Positions 41,602 to 48,920 of a stretch of 64,000 bases of DNA are shown in pieces; position 1 is the first letter of the stretch; each line of letters starts with the position of its first letter. The notes below the pieces were generated by a model, which did not search any database, was not told the origin of the DNA, and saw only the letters and a program-made list of their open reading frames with translations. The position numbers and the translations under genes were made by a program. The stretch is from assembly GCF_030731045.1 (NCBI RefSeq), contig NZ_JAVALS010000002.1, forward strand, positions 62,001 to 126,000. Reading direction: 5' to 3'. Source of the stretch: Arthrobacter horti (GTDB lineage Bacteria; Actinomycetota; Actinomycetes; Actinomycetales; Micrococcaceae).

Positions 41602-42480
41602 ATGAGCTTGAGCACCAGCCGTCCCCTCGTCTACGCCCACCGTGGAGCCAGCGCGCGATTCGCCGAGCACACGCGGGCCGCCTACCTGCAGGCGCTGGGC
41701 GACGGCGCGGACGGCGTGGAGTGCGATGTTCACCTGACCCAGGACGGCCACGTCGTGCTGCTGCATGACACGGACCTGGACCGCACGTCCACGGGGACCG
41801 GCCCGGTGGCGGAGAAGACCCTGGCGGAGCTGCGGGAACTGGACTTCCACTCGTGGAAGGGGGCAACGGTGCCTCCGGAGTTCGGTGCCGCGAGCGAGCA
41901 GTTCCTGACGCTGGACGAGCTGCTGGACATCCTGGGTGGCGCGGGGCGGGAAATGGGTCTGGCGATCGAGTTCAAGCACCCGTCGCCGTTCGGTTTCCGG
42001 CTGGAGGAGAAGACGCTGGAGCTGCTGGAGCGGCGCGGCTGGGACGCGACAACGGGGCTGCTGGGAAGGGTTCGCGTGTCCTTCATGAGCTTCGACCCGG
42101 CCGCCGTGGAGGAACTGCTGCGCACGGTGCTGGCGGAGGCGGTCTGCCAGCTCGTGGCCGATGTGGATGAGGACGCCGTGGCTCCGGACATGTTCTTCGG
42201 GGAGCTCGCGGCGCCGGCCATCGCCGCGTTCCTGCGCGCCGGGCTGCGGAAGGCGGAGGGATACCTCGACGACGGCGTGGCGGGCATCGCCGGCCCGGGC
42301 GTCGCGTATCTGCGGGACCATGAGGAGCGGGCCGCGCGGTGGCTGGCGGACGGCCGCCGCTTCCGCGTCTGGACGGTGGACGACGACGCCGATGTGGACT
42401 TCTGCGTGGCGTTCGGCGTGCAGGAGATCACCACGAACCGGCCGGCCGAGGTGCTGGCGAGGCTGGCTTCGAGGGTCTGA
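41602..42480 (+). CDS. Glycerophosphodiester phosphodiesterase
   Basis: 292 residues from ATG 41602 (a GTG three codons earlier is possible). The GDPD barrel is clear: VYAHRGASARFAEHTRAAYLQAL with the catalytic His-Arg, GVECDVHLTQDGHVVLLHDTDLDRTSTGTG with Glu/Asp metal ligands and the second catalytic His, LAIEFKHP with further ligands, and the C-terminal VWTVDDDADVDFCVAFGVQEITTNRP. It hydrolyses glycerophosphodiesters to glycerol-3-phosphate and alcohol. No signal peptide is seen, so it is likely cytoplasmic and acts in lipid turnover. Confidence 0.93.
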   Translation: MSLSTSRPLVYAHRGASARFAEHTRAAYLQALGDGADGVECDVHLTQDGHVVLLHDTDLDRTSTGTGPVAEKTLAELRELDFHSWKGATVPPEFGAASEQFLTLDELLDILGGAGREMGLAIEFKHPSPFGFRLEEKTLELLERRGWDATTGLLGRVRVSFMSFDPAAVEELLRTVLAEAVCQLVADVDEDAVAPDMFFGELAAPAIAAFLRAGLRKAEGYLDDGVAGIAGPGVAYLRDHEERAARWLADGRRFRVWTVDDDADVDFCVAFGVQEITTNRPAEVLARLASRV

Positions 42481-42676
42481 GCTCCCGGGCGGTCCCGTGC
42501 CGGGCTGCTCAGGCCCGGTGCGAACACCGGAAACCGGCGACTGACATGTCACACCCTTGATCGGCCCAGGCCTCACCCTTAGAGTGCTGATATATGAGTT
42601 ATATGTCACAGTTCGGCTGAGGCCGGCTCTGGCACCGTCAGCGATGTGCGCTGAAGCCAGAAGGGAACACTGCTTG

Positions 42677-44089
42677 ATGAGCCAGATCACCGGGGCGCCG
42701 ACGCCTTCCGACACGTCCGTATCGCAAGAGACCACCGCCAGATTCAAGCGCCGCTTCATGGTGCGGCTCGTCGCCGTCTTCATCGGAGGCATGTTCCTTG
42801 ACGGGTACATCCTCGGAATCATCGGCCCGGTCACGGGCCTGATGCGGTCCGACCTCAAGCTCGACGAGCTGTCCCTGGGGATGATCGCAGCCGGTCCGCT
42901 GCTCGGCATCTTCGTCGGCTCCCCGCTGGCCGGGTGGGCGACTGACAAGTTTGGCCGCAAACCGATGTTCCTGGTGGACATGGGTCTGTTCCTGCTCGCC
43001 TCCGCGGCTCAGTTCTTCGTGACCTCCGGGGACGGGGCCGTGATCCAGCTGGCGGTCATCCGCTTCTTCATGGGCGTCGCGATCGGTGGCGAATACTCGA
43101 TCGGCGGGCCGTTGCTGTCAGAGTTCTCCCCGCCGAAGCTGCGCGGGCGGCTGCTCGGGCTGACCCTCATCGCCTGGTATATCGGCTTCATGGTGGCGTT
43201 CATCGTCGGTACGCTCATGCACGACGCCGGCACCCCGTGGCGCGTGGTCATCGGCACCAGCACGGTCCTGGCGCTTGTCCTGTTCGTCGCGCGTTTCGGC
43301 CTGCCCGAGTCGCCGAGCTGGCTCATCACGAAGGGGCGGCGCGAGGAGGCGCTTGCGATCACACGGAGGTACATCGCATCGCCGGAGATGCGGGACAGCA
43401 TCACCGAAGAGATCGATCTGAGGATGCTTCAGGAAGCCGAGGCTGCGAAGAACAAGACCAAGATCAAGGGCGCCTCCATCGGAATGCTGTTCTCCCGGCA
43501 GTACTGGCGCACCACCCTCTTCACCTCGGGCTTCTGGTTCTGTGCGGTCACGCCGTACTTTGCCATCGCGACGTTCGCCGACGACGTGCTCAACCAGTTC
43601 GGCTTCGGCGGCGGCTGGGCCGGTGGCGTCGGTCTGTCCGCGTTGGCGGCCGCGGGCGTCACCACCACGGTGCTGCTGATCGACAAGCTCGGCCGCCGGA
43701 TCCTCACCGTGCCCGGGCAGTGGCTCTGCGCAGGCATCCTGCTGGTCATCGGCGTCTGGGCGAACGCGCCGTCAATTCTGGTGCTCGTCCTGTTTCTCGC
43801 CTTCTCCTTCTTCAATGCCGGGTACACCACCATGACCCAGGTCTATCCCGCCGAGGTGTTCCCCGGCGAGCTGCGCGGCATCGGCATGGGATTCTCCGCG
43901 GCGTTCAGCCGCATCGGCGCCGCACTCGGCACCTTCGCCCTGCCGTGGGCGATCAGCAACTTCGGTATGGGCCCGAGCATGGTCGTGGCCGCCGTCGTCG
44001 CACTTCTGGGAGCAATACTCTCGCAGTGGCTCGCGCCGGAGACGAAGGGCCGCACCCTCGCCGAGATCTCGGAGAACTTCTCCCACTGA
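42677..44089 (+). CDS. MFS transporter, sugar-porter/metabolite-H+ symporter type
   Basis: 470 residues from ATG 42677 (AAGGGAA 10 nt upstream). Twelve membrane segments with the MFS signatures GWATDKFGRKPMF after helix 2, VIRFFMGVAIGGEYSIGGPLLSEF at helix 4, RGRLLGLTL, and LIDKLGRRIL after helix 8; the tail PETKGRTLAEISENF is typical of sugar porters. Substrate cannot be named; relatives carry sugars, inositol or aromatic acids. It is a single-gene unit. The upstream gap holds a TGACATGTCA palindrome (42542-42551) and ATATGTCACA-like repeats that could be operators. Confidence 0.87.
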   Translation: MSQITGAPTPSDTSVSQETTARFKRRFMVRLVAVFIGGMFLDGYILGIIGPVTGLMRSDLKLDELSLGMIAAGPLLGIFVGSPLAGWATDKFGRKPMFLVDMGLFLLASAAQFFVTSGDGAVIQLAVIRFFMGVAIGGEYSIGGPLLSEFSPPKLRGRLLGLTLIAWYIGFMVAFIVGTLMHDAGTPWRVVIGTSTVLALVLFVARFGLPESPSWLITKGRREEALAITRRYIASPEMRDSITEEIDLRMLQEAEAAKNKTKIKGASIGMLFSRQYWRTTLFTSGFWFCAVTPYFAIATFADDVLNQFGFGGGWAGGVGLSALAAAGVTTTVLLIDKLGRRILTVPGQWLCAGILLVIGVWANAPSILVLVLFLAFSFFNAGYTTMTQVYPAEVFPGELRGIGMGFSAAFSRIGAALGTFALPWAISNFGMGPSMVVAAVVALLGAILSQWLAPETKGRTLAEISENFSH

Positions 44090-44238
44090 AAGCGGGAGAG
44101 CGGCCGCGTGCCGGGCAGGACCGCGATGGGCACTAAAAACATGCCACGGGATTGTTTCCGGCCCGTCTTGAGCGGTGATTTGAGCGCGCCGTAAAGTGCT
44201 CTCATCATTCGCACATTCCTGAATTTTTTGGGGGAACC

Positions 44239-45831
44239 ATGGCTCCTGCCATTTCCAGAGCCCGCGCGCGGATCGCGCTTTTTGCGGTGCTCCTGTCCAG
44301 TCTTCTTTTCGCCGGACTGGTGCCTGCACATGCCGATGGCGGCGGCAGCATCTCTGGGCATGTCACCGTTCCAGAGGGTGTCGACGTCACGCAGACCAAG
44401 GTGTCACTGGAGATGGAGATGCCCGAGGGCTACACCATGCTCGATTCCGAGACATCGCCCGACTCCAGCGGTTCCTTCACCTTCTCAGGGAAGTGGCCGG
44501 GGCAGTACAAGGTGATGTTCACCAACACGGGAACAGTGACCATGTGGAACGGTGGTGCACTCACTGAGGCGGCAGCGCCGTGGATCGTTCTCGCCGATGG
44601 ACAGGCTGTGACGGGGATCGACGTCGCGCTTGAAGCAGCCGGGACCATTTCCGGCGCGATCCGCGTTCCGAATGGATTCGATCCCACGCAGTTCAGCATC
44701 TTCGCTGAGCCCGCCGATGATCCATATGGCACGTCCTCGGATGGCCGATCGGGATTCGCGGTCGCGAGTTCCGACGGCACCTACGTAATCACCGGCCTGC
44801 CCGCAGGGGACTACAAGGTGCAGTTCCAGGCCCCGTGGGGTTCCGGGCTATCGACCATCTGGTACAAAAACGCCTCTAGCCCCGACGATGCGACGGTCGT
44901 GACCTTGCCTGGCGGCGGAGGCGTGACGGGCATCGATGCAGCGTTTTATCTTCCTTCGAGCATCTCCGGGACCGTTTCCTTCCCTGCCGGTCAGAGTGTC
45001 ACCAGCCGTGAGGTGGATGTCGTCGACGCTCACACCGGCTTCATGGCGGGAGCTGGTGCCATTGCGGCCGACGGAACGTACACGGTAAGCGGTCTGCAGC
45101 CCGGCGACTACAAAGTTCATTTCGTCTCCTGGGGTGGCCCTTTCGTAGGTGAGTGGTACTCGGGCGCGCAGAGCGAACAGGATGCGCAGATCATTTCGCT
45201 AGCTTTGGAGCAGCAGCTCACGGGAGTCGATGGGGCCTTCCATATAGGAGGTGTTGTTACGGGCCGAGTATCCGTCGGTGCTGGAGTGGACGTCACTCAT
45301 GGCCGGGTGCAGATCTTTCCGGCATCGGCAACGAACCTGTTCACGGGTCCGCCGATCGGCTCGGCCGAACCGGCGCCCGACGGGACGTACTCCGTGGCGG
45401 GGCTCCCCGCCGGAAACTACAAGGTGTGCTTCTTGGCGGCGTTCAGCGGCGGTCTCGACAGCTGCTTCGGAGACCGCTCGGTGACCAGTGCGACGACGAT
45501 CGCGGTCCAGCTTGGACAGACCACCTCCGCGGTGAACATCAGGAGCCAGGCAGGAGGGCAGATCACCGGCAAGGCCGACCCGTCCTTCGGCAACTATTTC
45601 ATCCGCGTGGCCGTCTATTCGCTGGACGGGACTCTGGTCAAGGAGAGCATCACCGCTCCGGACGGCACCTATCGGGTTCCCGCGCTGCCGCAGGGCAACT
45701 ACAAGGTGCGCTTCGGCCCCGGTCCTGAGATGGACGGAACCAAGTGGTACGGGGGAACTTCGCTCTCTTCAGCGACGAAAGTGAAGGTCGTTGCAGGGGC
45801 TTCGACCGCAGGTATTGATCTCAAGCCATAA
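44239..45831 (+). CDS. Secreted protein of five carboxypeptidase-regulatory-like (Ig-type) repeats
   Basis: 530 residues. A signal peptide (ARIALFAVLLSSLLFAGLVPAHA) is cleaved near residue 32. Five repeats of roughly 100 residues begin near residues 37, 134, 238, 337 and 438, each opening with G-x-I-[ST]-G-x-(V/I) and closing with a D/S-G-[ST]-[YF]-x-V-x-G-L-P-x-G-[DN]-Y-K-V-x-F strand. This is the CarboxypepD_reg / prealbumin-like beta-sandwich used in surface and adhesion proteins. There is no LPxTG motif or C-terminal anchor, so the protein should be released or loosely bound. Codons are less biased than in the flagellar genes. A strong terminator follows. Confidence 0.82.
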   Translation: MAPAISRARARIALFAVLLSSLLFAGLVPAHADGGGSISGHVTVPEGVDVTQTKVSLEMEMPEGYTMLDSETSPDSSGSFTFSGKWPGQYKVMFTNTGTVTMWNGGALTEAAAPWIVLADGQAVTGIDVALEAAGTISGAIRVPNGFDPTQFSIFAEPADDPYGTSSDGRSGFAVASSDGTYVITGLPAGDYKVQFQAPWGSGLSTIWYKNASSPDDATVVTLPGGGGVTGIDAAFYLPSSISGTVSFPAGQSVTSREVDVVDAHTGFMAGAGAIAADGTYTVSGLQPGDYKVHFVSWGGPFVGEWYSGAQSEQDAQIISLALEQQLTGVDGAFHIGGVVTGRVSVGAGVDVTHGRVQIFPASATNLFTGPPIGSAEPAPDGTYSVAGLPAGNYKVCFLAAFSGGLDSCFGDRSVTSATTIAVQLGQTTSAVNIRSQAGGQITGKADPSFGNYFIRVAVYSLDGTLVKESITAPDGTYRVPALPQGNYKVRFGPGPEMDGTKWYGGTSLSSATKVKVVAGASTAGIDLKP

Positions 45832-46182
45832 GTGCTCTTCACGTTCATTGTGGGCTTGCTCAAACAATGATGGCTGAGGGCCCGGGAACCGTCGGTTCCC
45901 GGGCCCTCTGCGTCAGGCCGGCCGTGGAGCGTCGTCCACGAGCAACTTCCGGCGATTCACTCCCTGCGATGCCGGCTCTCAGATCCCTCTGGAACGCCTG
46001 GGGCCCTGCATCGCCTTCATCGCATTGGATCGAGTCGATCGAGACGTTTGGAATACCAAAAATGAGACCGCTCAAGCCCCTGTGAACCCCGTGATCAGGC
46101 CCCGATTCCGCCGTCCAGGAGCGGCCTGCCAACCAGCGGCCGGCACCGCCGGGATCCCGCCAAGGAGGCCTCGCGCAGAGGG
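45832..46182. other. 351-bp intergenic region
   Basis: Contains the terminator at 45876-45908 and, at 46047-46060, TTTGG-AATA-CCAAA, an inverted repeat whose core TTGGAATACCAA differs by one base from the palindrome before the amidohydrolase gene. Short ORFs across it have no recognisable product or ribosome binding site. Confidence 0.6.
45876..45908 (+). terminator. Terminator of the five-repeat protein gene
   Basis: A perfect 15-bp GC-rich stem (45876-45890 with 45894-45908) closing on GTC, starting GAGGGCCCGGG. It lies 44 bp after the stop codon. Confidence 0.85.
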
Positions 46183-46809
46183 TCAGCCGACGGGGAGCTC
46201 GACGCCGGGAACGGCCGTCTGCGCAGGCAGTGGACGGACCGCGGCGACGGGGCGCAGGGCGTCCTCCATGAGCGCAACGGGCCTCTTCCAGGCGTTGGTG
46301 CCGTGCTCGATGGTGTCCACGGAGCCGATCAGCATGGCGATGATGCGGATGACATCCTCCTCGGAGACGTCCGTGCGCACCGTCCCCTGGTGCTGGGCCC
46401 GGCCCAGCAGCACGCCGAGCGCCTCGATGATGTTCCCGCTGATGGTGGTCAGGACTCCGCGGCGGCCCACCAGAGCGTCCAGCAGGGCGGATTCCTCCGC
46501 CGCGACCTGGACGATCGACTCGATCACGTGCATGAGCGCGGCGCCGGCGTCGGCCTCCGAAAGAGCCCGCGACACCGCGGGGTCCACGTGAAGGCGCAGC
46601 TGCCGCGAGATGACCGCCAGGACCAGCGCCTCCTTGTCCGCGAAGTTGCGGAAGAGCGTGGCAGGGCCAACCTGGGCGGTCTCCGCGATGAGCTGCAGGG
46701 GCACGTTCGGTCCCTTTTCATGGAAGCACTCGCGCGCAGCCGTGATGATCTTTTCCACATTCCTGGCCGCGTCGGCGCGCAGGGGTCGTGAACCCTGACG
46801 GTATTCCAT
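46183..46809 (-). CDS. TetR-family transcriptional regulator
   Basis: 208 residues from ATG 46807-46809 (further starts upstream are in-frame but run through the promoter). N-terminal helix-turn-helix: RPLRADAARNVEKIITAARECFHEKG and LQLIAETAQVGPATLFRNFADKEALVLAV, the TetR DNA-binding pattern with an uncommon Phe in place of Tyr in the LF-RNF recognition segment. The C-terminal ligand domain resembles the TetR_C_33/SbtR type. It faces a short intergenic region shared with the thiamine-binding protein gene; repeats of ACCGAyA (46850s and 46890s) and the near-palindrome around CGGTATACCG at 46893-46902 could be its operators. Confidence 0.88.
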   Translation of the reverse strand: MEYRQGSRPLRADAARNVEKIITAARECFHEKGPNVPLQLIAETAQVGPATLFRNFADKEALVLAVISRQLRLHVDPAVSRALSEADAGAALMHVIESIVQVAAEESALLDALVGRRGVLTTISGNIIEALGVLLGRAQHQGTVRTDVSEEDVIRIIAMLIGSVDTIEHGTNAWKRPVALMEDALRPVAAVRPLPAQTAVPGVELPVG

Positions 46810-46930
46810 CTGTCCAGCATATCGAGCCATGCGAAACTGAAGGTATCGGTACATGAAAGTGCCGGTTTCGTGACGCACGTCTCACTGTATGTCGGTATAC
46901 CGTCATGCAACTTCTTGAAAGGACCCCGCC

Positions 46931-47257
46931 ATGATCGTCGCCTTCTCCGTGGCCCCCTCCGGAACTCCTGTGGGTGGTTCCGCCCCCGCCGACGACGCCT
47001 CCGTGCATGACGCTGTGGCCGCCGCCGTCAAGATCGTCCGCGATTCCGGCCTGCCCAACCGCACCAGCTCCATGTTCACGGAGATCGAGGGGGAGTGGGA
47101 CGAGGTCATGGACGTGGTCAAGCGCGCGACCTTCGCCGTCGCCGAGTTCGGCTCCCGCGTCGCCCTGGTCCTGAAGGCCGACATCCGCCCGGGGCACGAA
47201 GGCGAGATCGACGGCAAGATCGAGCGCCTGGAGAAGGCGCTGGGGGAGCTGGGCTGA
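46931..47257 (+). CDS. Thiamine-binding protein of the MTH1187/YkoF-like family
   Basis: 108 residues from ATG 46931, AAAGGA 7 nt upstream. MIVAFSVAPSGTP, SVHDAVAAAVKIVRDSGLPNRTSSMFTEIEGEWDEVMDVVKRA and RVALVLKADIRPGHEGEIDGKIERLEKAL cover the complete ferredoxin-like fold of the family (PF01910), including the conserved N-R-T and E-I-E-G segments. Members bind thiamine or its pyrimidine precursor in the cytoplasm; no transport function follows from the sequence. Divergent from the TetR gene, which may repress it. Confidence 0.87.
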   Translation: MIVAFSVAPSGTPVGGSAPADDASVHDAVAAAVKIVRDSGLPNRTSSMFTEIEGEWDEVMDVVKRATFAVAEFGSRVALVLKADIRPGHEGEIDGKIERLEKALGELG

Positions 47258-47276
47258 CTCGCGAGCGGCGGCGCGG

Positions 47277-47363
47277 TCAGTCCCCGATCGCCCTGCCCGC
47301 GAGCAGGTTCACCGTGAGCCGTGCGATCCGCGTGCCGTAGAGCTCCACCGTCAGATCACCCAT
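47277..47363 (-). pseudogene. hipA remnant, truncated after 28 codons
   Basis: ATG 47361-47363 overlaps the end of hipB by 8 bp, the usual hipB-hipA coupling. It reads MGDLTVELYGTRIARLTVNLL and stops at TGA 47277-47279. The first 15 residues match the start of HipA kinases (D-L-x-V-x-L-x-G-x-x-x-G-x-L); nothing else of the roughly 400-residue kinase remains, and the thiamine-binding gene ends only 19 bp away. So the toxin is gone and the antitoxin remains. Confidence 0.6.
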
Positions 47364-47595
47364 GGTCCGCCTCGGTGGAGATCGTCGCCGTGAGTTCCAT
47401 GTCGGTCTCCCGCATGAAGGCGAAGAGTCTGTCCATCATGATGGACGGCTTGCCCGATTCGAGTTCCCAGATGTACTTCTGGGTGGTTCCGAGCCGTTGA
47501 GCGAGCTCGCGCTGGCTCAGCCCGGACAACAGGCGCGCCTGCTGCATGATCCGCCCCAGTGATGCGGGGCTGGTCACTCGTCCCGTGTAGCTCAT
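47356..47595 (-). CDS. HipB-type XRE regulator (antitoxin-like), orphaned
   Basis: 79 residues from ATG 47593-47595. The helix-turn-helix is LGRIMQQARLLSGLSQRELAQRLGTTQKYIWELESGKPSIMMDRLFAFMRETDMELTATI, close to HipB/Y4mF antitoxins, including the C-terminal beta-strand used for dimerisation. In intact systems HipB represses the operon and neutralises the HipA kinase; here hipA is a stub, so HipB may only act as a DNA-binding protein. ATATCAACG-type sequence just upstream could hold its operator. Confidence 0.83.
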   Translation of the reverse strand: MSYTGRVTSPASLGRIMQQARLLSGLSQRELAQRLGTTQKYIWELESGKPSIMMDRLFAFMRETDMELTATISTEADHG

Positions 47596-47676
47596 CTCGC
47601 ACCTCGTTGACTCCGATATCAACGTCGCCTCTCACCGACCCTGTCCAAGCGATCCGGCGGATGCCAGACTGGCCGT

Positions 47677-48366
47677 ATGGCATCGGACAGCACCCCTTTC
47701 CAGCACCGTTCCCAGCCCGGATGGGCGGCCATGGAGGACTGGATCTCCTCCACCGTGGTCCACCCCGATCCGGCCCTCGAGCAGGCCATCACCACGGCCA
47801 AGGACGCCGGGATGCCGCCCATCGAGGTGGCCCCGAACTCCGGCAAGCTCCTCCAGCTCCTGGTGGGGATCGGCGGCGCGCGCCGCGTGCTGGAGATCGG
47901 CACCCTCGCCGGCTTCAGTGCCCTCTGGATGGCCCGCGCCCTCCCGGAGGACGGCCGTCTGGTGACCATCGAATACAAGGCCGAGCACGCCGCCGTCGCG
48001 CGTAAGAACCTCGACGACGCCGGCGTCGGCTCCCGCGTGGACATCCGGCAGGGTGCCGCGCTGGACGTCCTGCCCACCCTGGAGGGCGAGGAGCCTTTCG
48101 ATCTGGTGTTCATCGACGCGGACAAGCAGAACAACTCGAACTACCTCGAATGGGCCGTGCGCCTGGGCCGGCCCGGCACTGTCGTGGTCCTGGACAACAC
48201 CGTCTGGGAGGGCGCCCCCATGAACCCGGAGCAGGACCCGGTGAACGCCCCGGGCATCCGCGACTCGCTCGAGCTCTTGGGCGCGGACCCGCGCTTCGAC
48301 GCCACCGTGATCCAGACCGTCGGTTCCAAAGGCTGGGACGGTTTCGCGCTGGCCGTCATCCGGTGA
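47677..48366 (+). CDS. Class I SAM-dependent O-methyltransferase (catechol-OMT-like, family 3)
   Basis: 229 residues. SAM site: ARRVLEIGTLAGFSALWMARALPEDGRLVTIEYKAEHAAVARKNL; metal/catalytic Asp in FDLVFIDADKQNNSNYLEWA, and DNTVWEGAP. These are the motifs of the methyltransferase_3 family (caffeoyl-CoA/catechol OMT, divalent-metal dependent). Physiological substrate unknown. Its stop overlaps the GTG of the next GNAT gene, so the two are co-translated. Confidence 0.9.
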   Translation: MASDSTPFQHRSQPGWAAMEDWISSTVVHPDPALEQAITTAKDAGMPPIEVAPNSGKLLQLLVGIGGARRVLEIGTLAGFSALWMARALPEDGRLVTIEYKAEHAAVARKNLDDAGVGSRVDIRQGAALDVLPTLEGEEPFDLVFIDADKQNNSNYLEWAVRLGRPGTVVVLDNTVWEGAPMNPEQDPVNAPGIRDSLELLGADPRFDATVIQTVGSKGWDGFALAVIR

Positions 48367-48866
48367 CGCTTCAGTACCTGATCCGGCAGGCAACCCCTGA
48401 CGACGCCGACGTCCTGGTCCGGATGCACACGGCTGCCCACGAGGAGTGTTACGCGCATCTTCTGCCGCCGGAGTTCTTTGCCGGGCGCAGGGCGAGCCTG
48501 CCGGAGCGCATCGAGGGGCGGCGGCCCCACCTGGACTCGACGGACCCGCGGCTGCTGGCTTTCGATGAAGCCGGAGCGCTGGTGGGTTTCGCCGACGCCG
48601 GGCCCAGCCGGGATGACGACAGGCCCGGTGTTTACGAGCTCTACGGCCTGTACGTGCTCGCACGCGCCTACGGAACCGGCCTCGGGGCCCGGCTCCTGAG
48701 TCTCGCTGTCCGTGACGAACCTGTGGTGGACCTCTGGGCGGCCATCGGCAATGAACGAGCGCTGGCCTTCTATCGCAAGCACGGCTTCGTGGAGACCGGA
48801 GCCACCAAGGACCTGGGCGGGGAGTGGGTGCCGATGAGAGCCCTGCGGATGACGCGGACGCGTTAA
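48363..48866 (+). CDS. GNAT-family N-acetyltransferase
   Basis: 167 residues from GTG 48363 (GTGA overlap with the O-methyltransferase). Typical acetyltransferase pattern: YLIRQATPDDADVLVRMH at the start, VYELYGLYVLARAYGTGLGARLL with the acetyl-CoA pyrophosphate loop (R-x-x-G-x-G), and LWAAIGNERALAFYRKHGFVETG near the end. Complete single domain, cytoplasmic. Substrate unknown. Confidence 0.88.
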   Translation: MTLQYLIRQATPDDADVLVRMHTAAHEECYAHLLPPEFFAGRRASLPERIEGRRPHLDSTDPRLLAFDEAGALVGFADAGPSRDDDRPGVYELYGLYVLARAYGTGLGARLLSLAVRDEPVVDLWAAIGNERALAFYRKHGFVETGATKDLGGEWVPMRALRMTRTR

Positions 48867-48920
48867 AGCCACACGCTGGACTAATTGATCAGTGTCGGAG
48901 CCGGGCCGTAGGCTTGCCGC

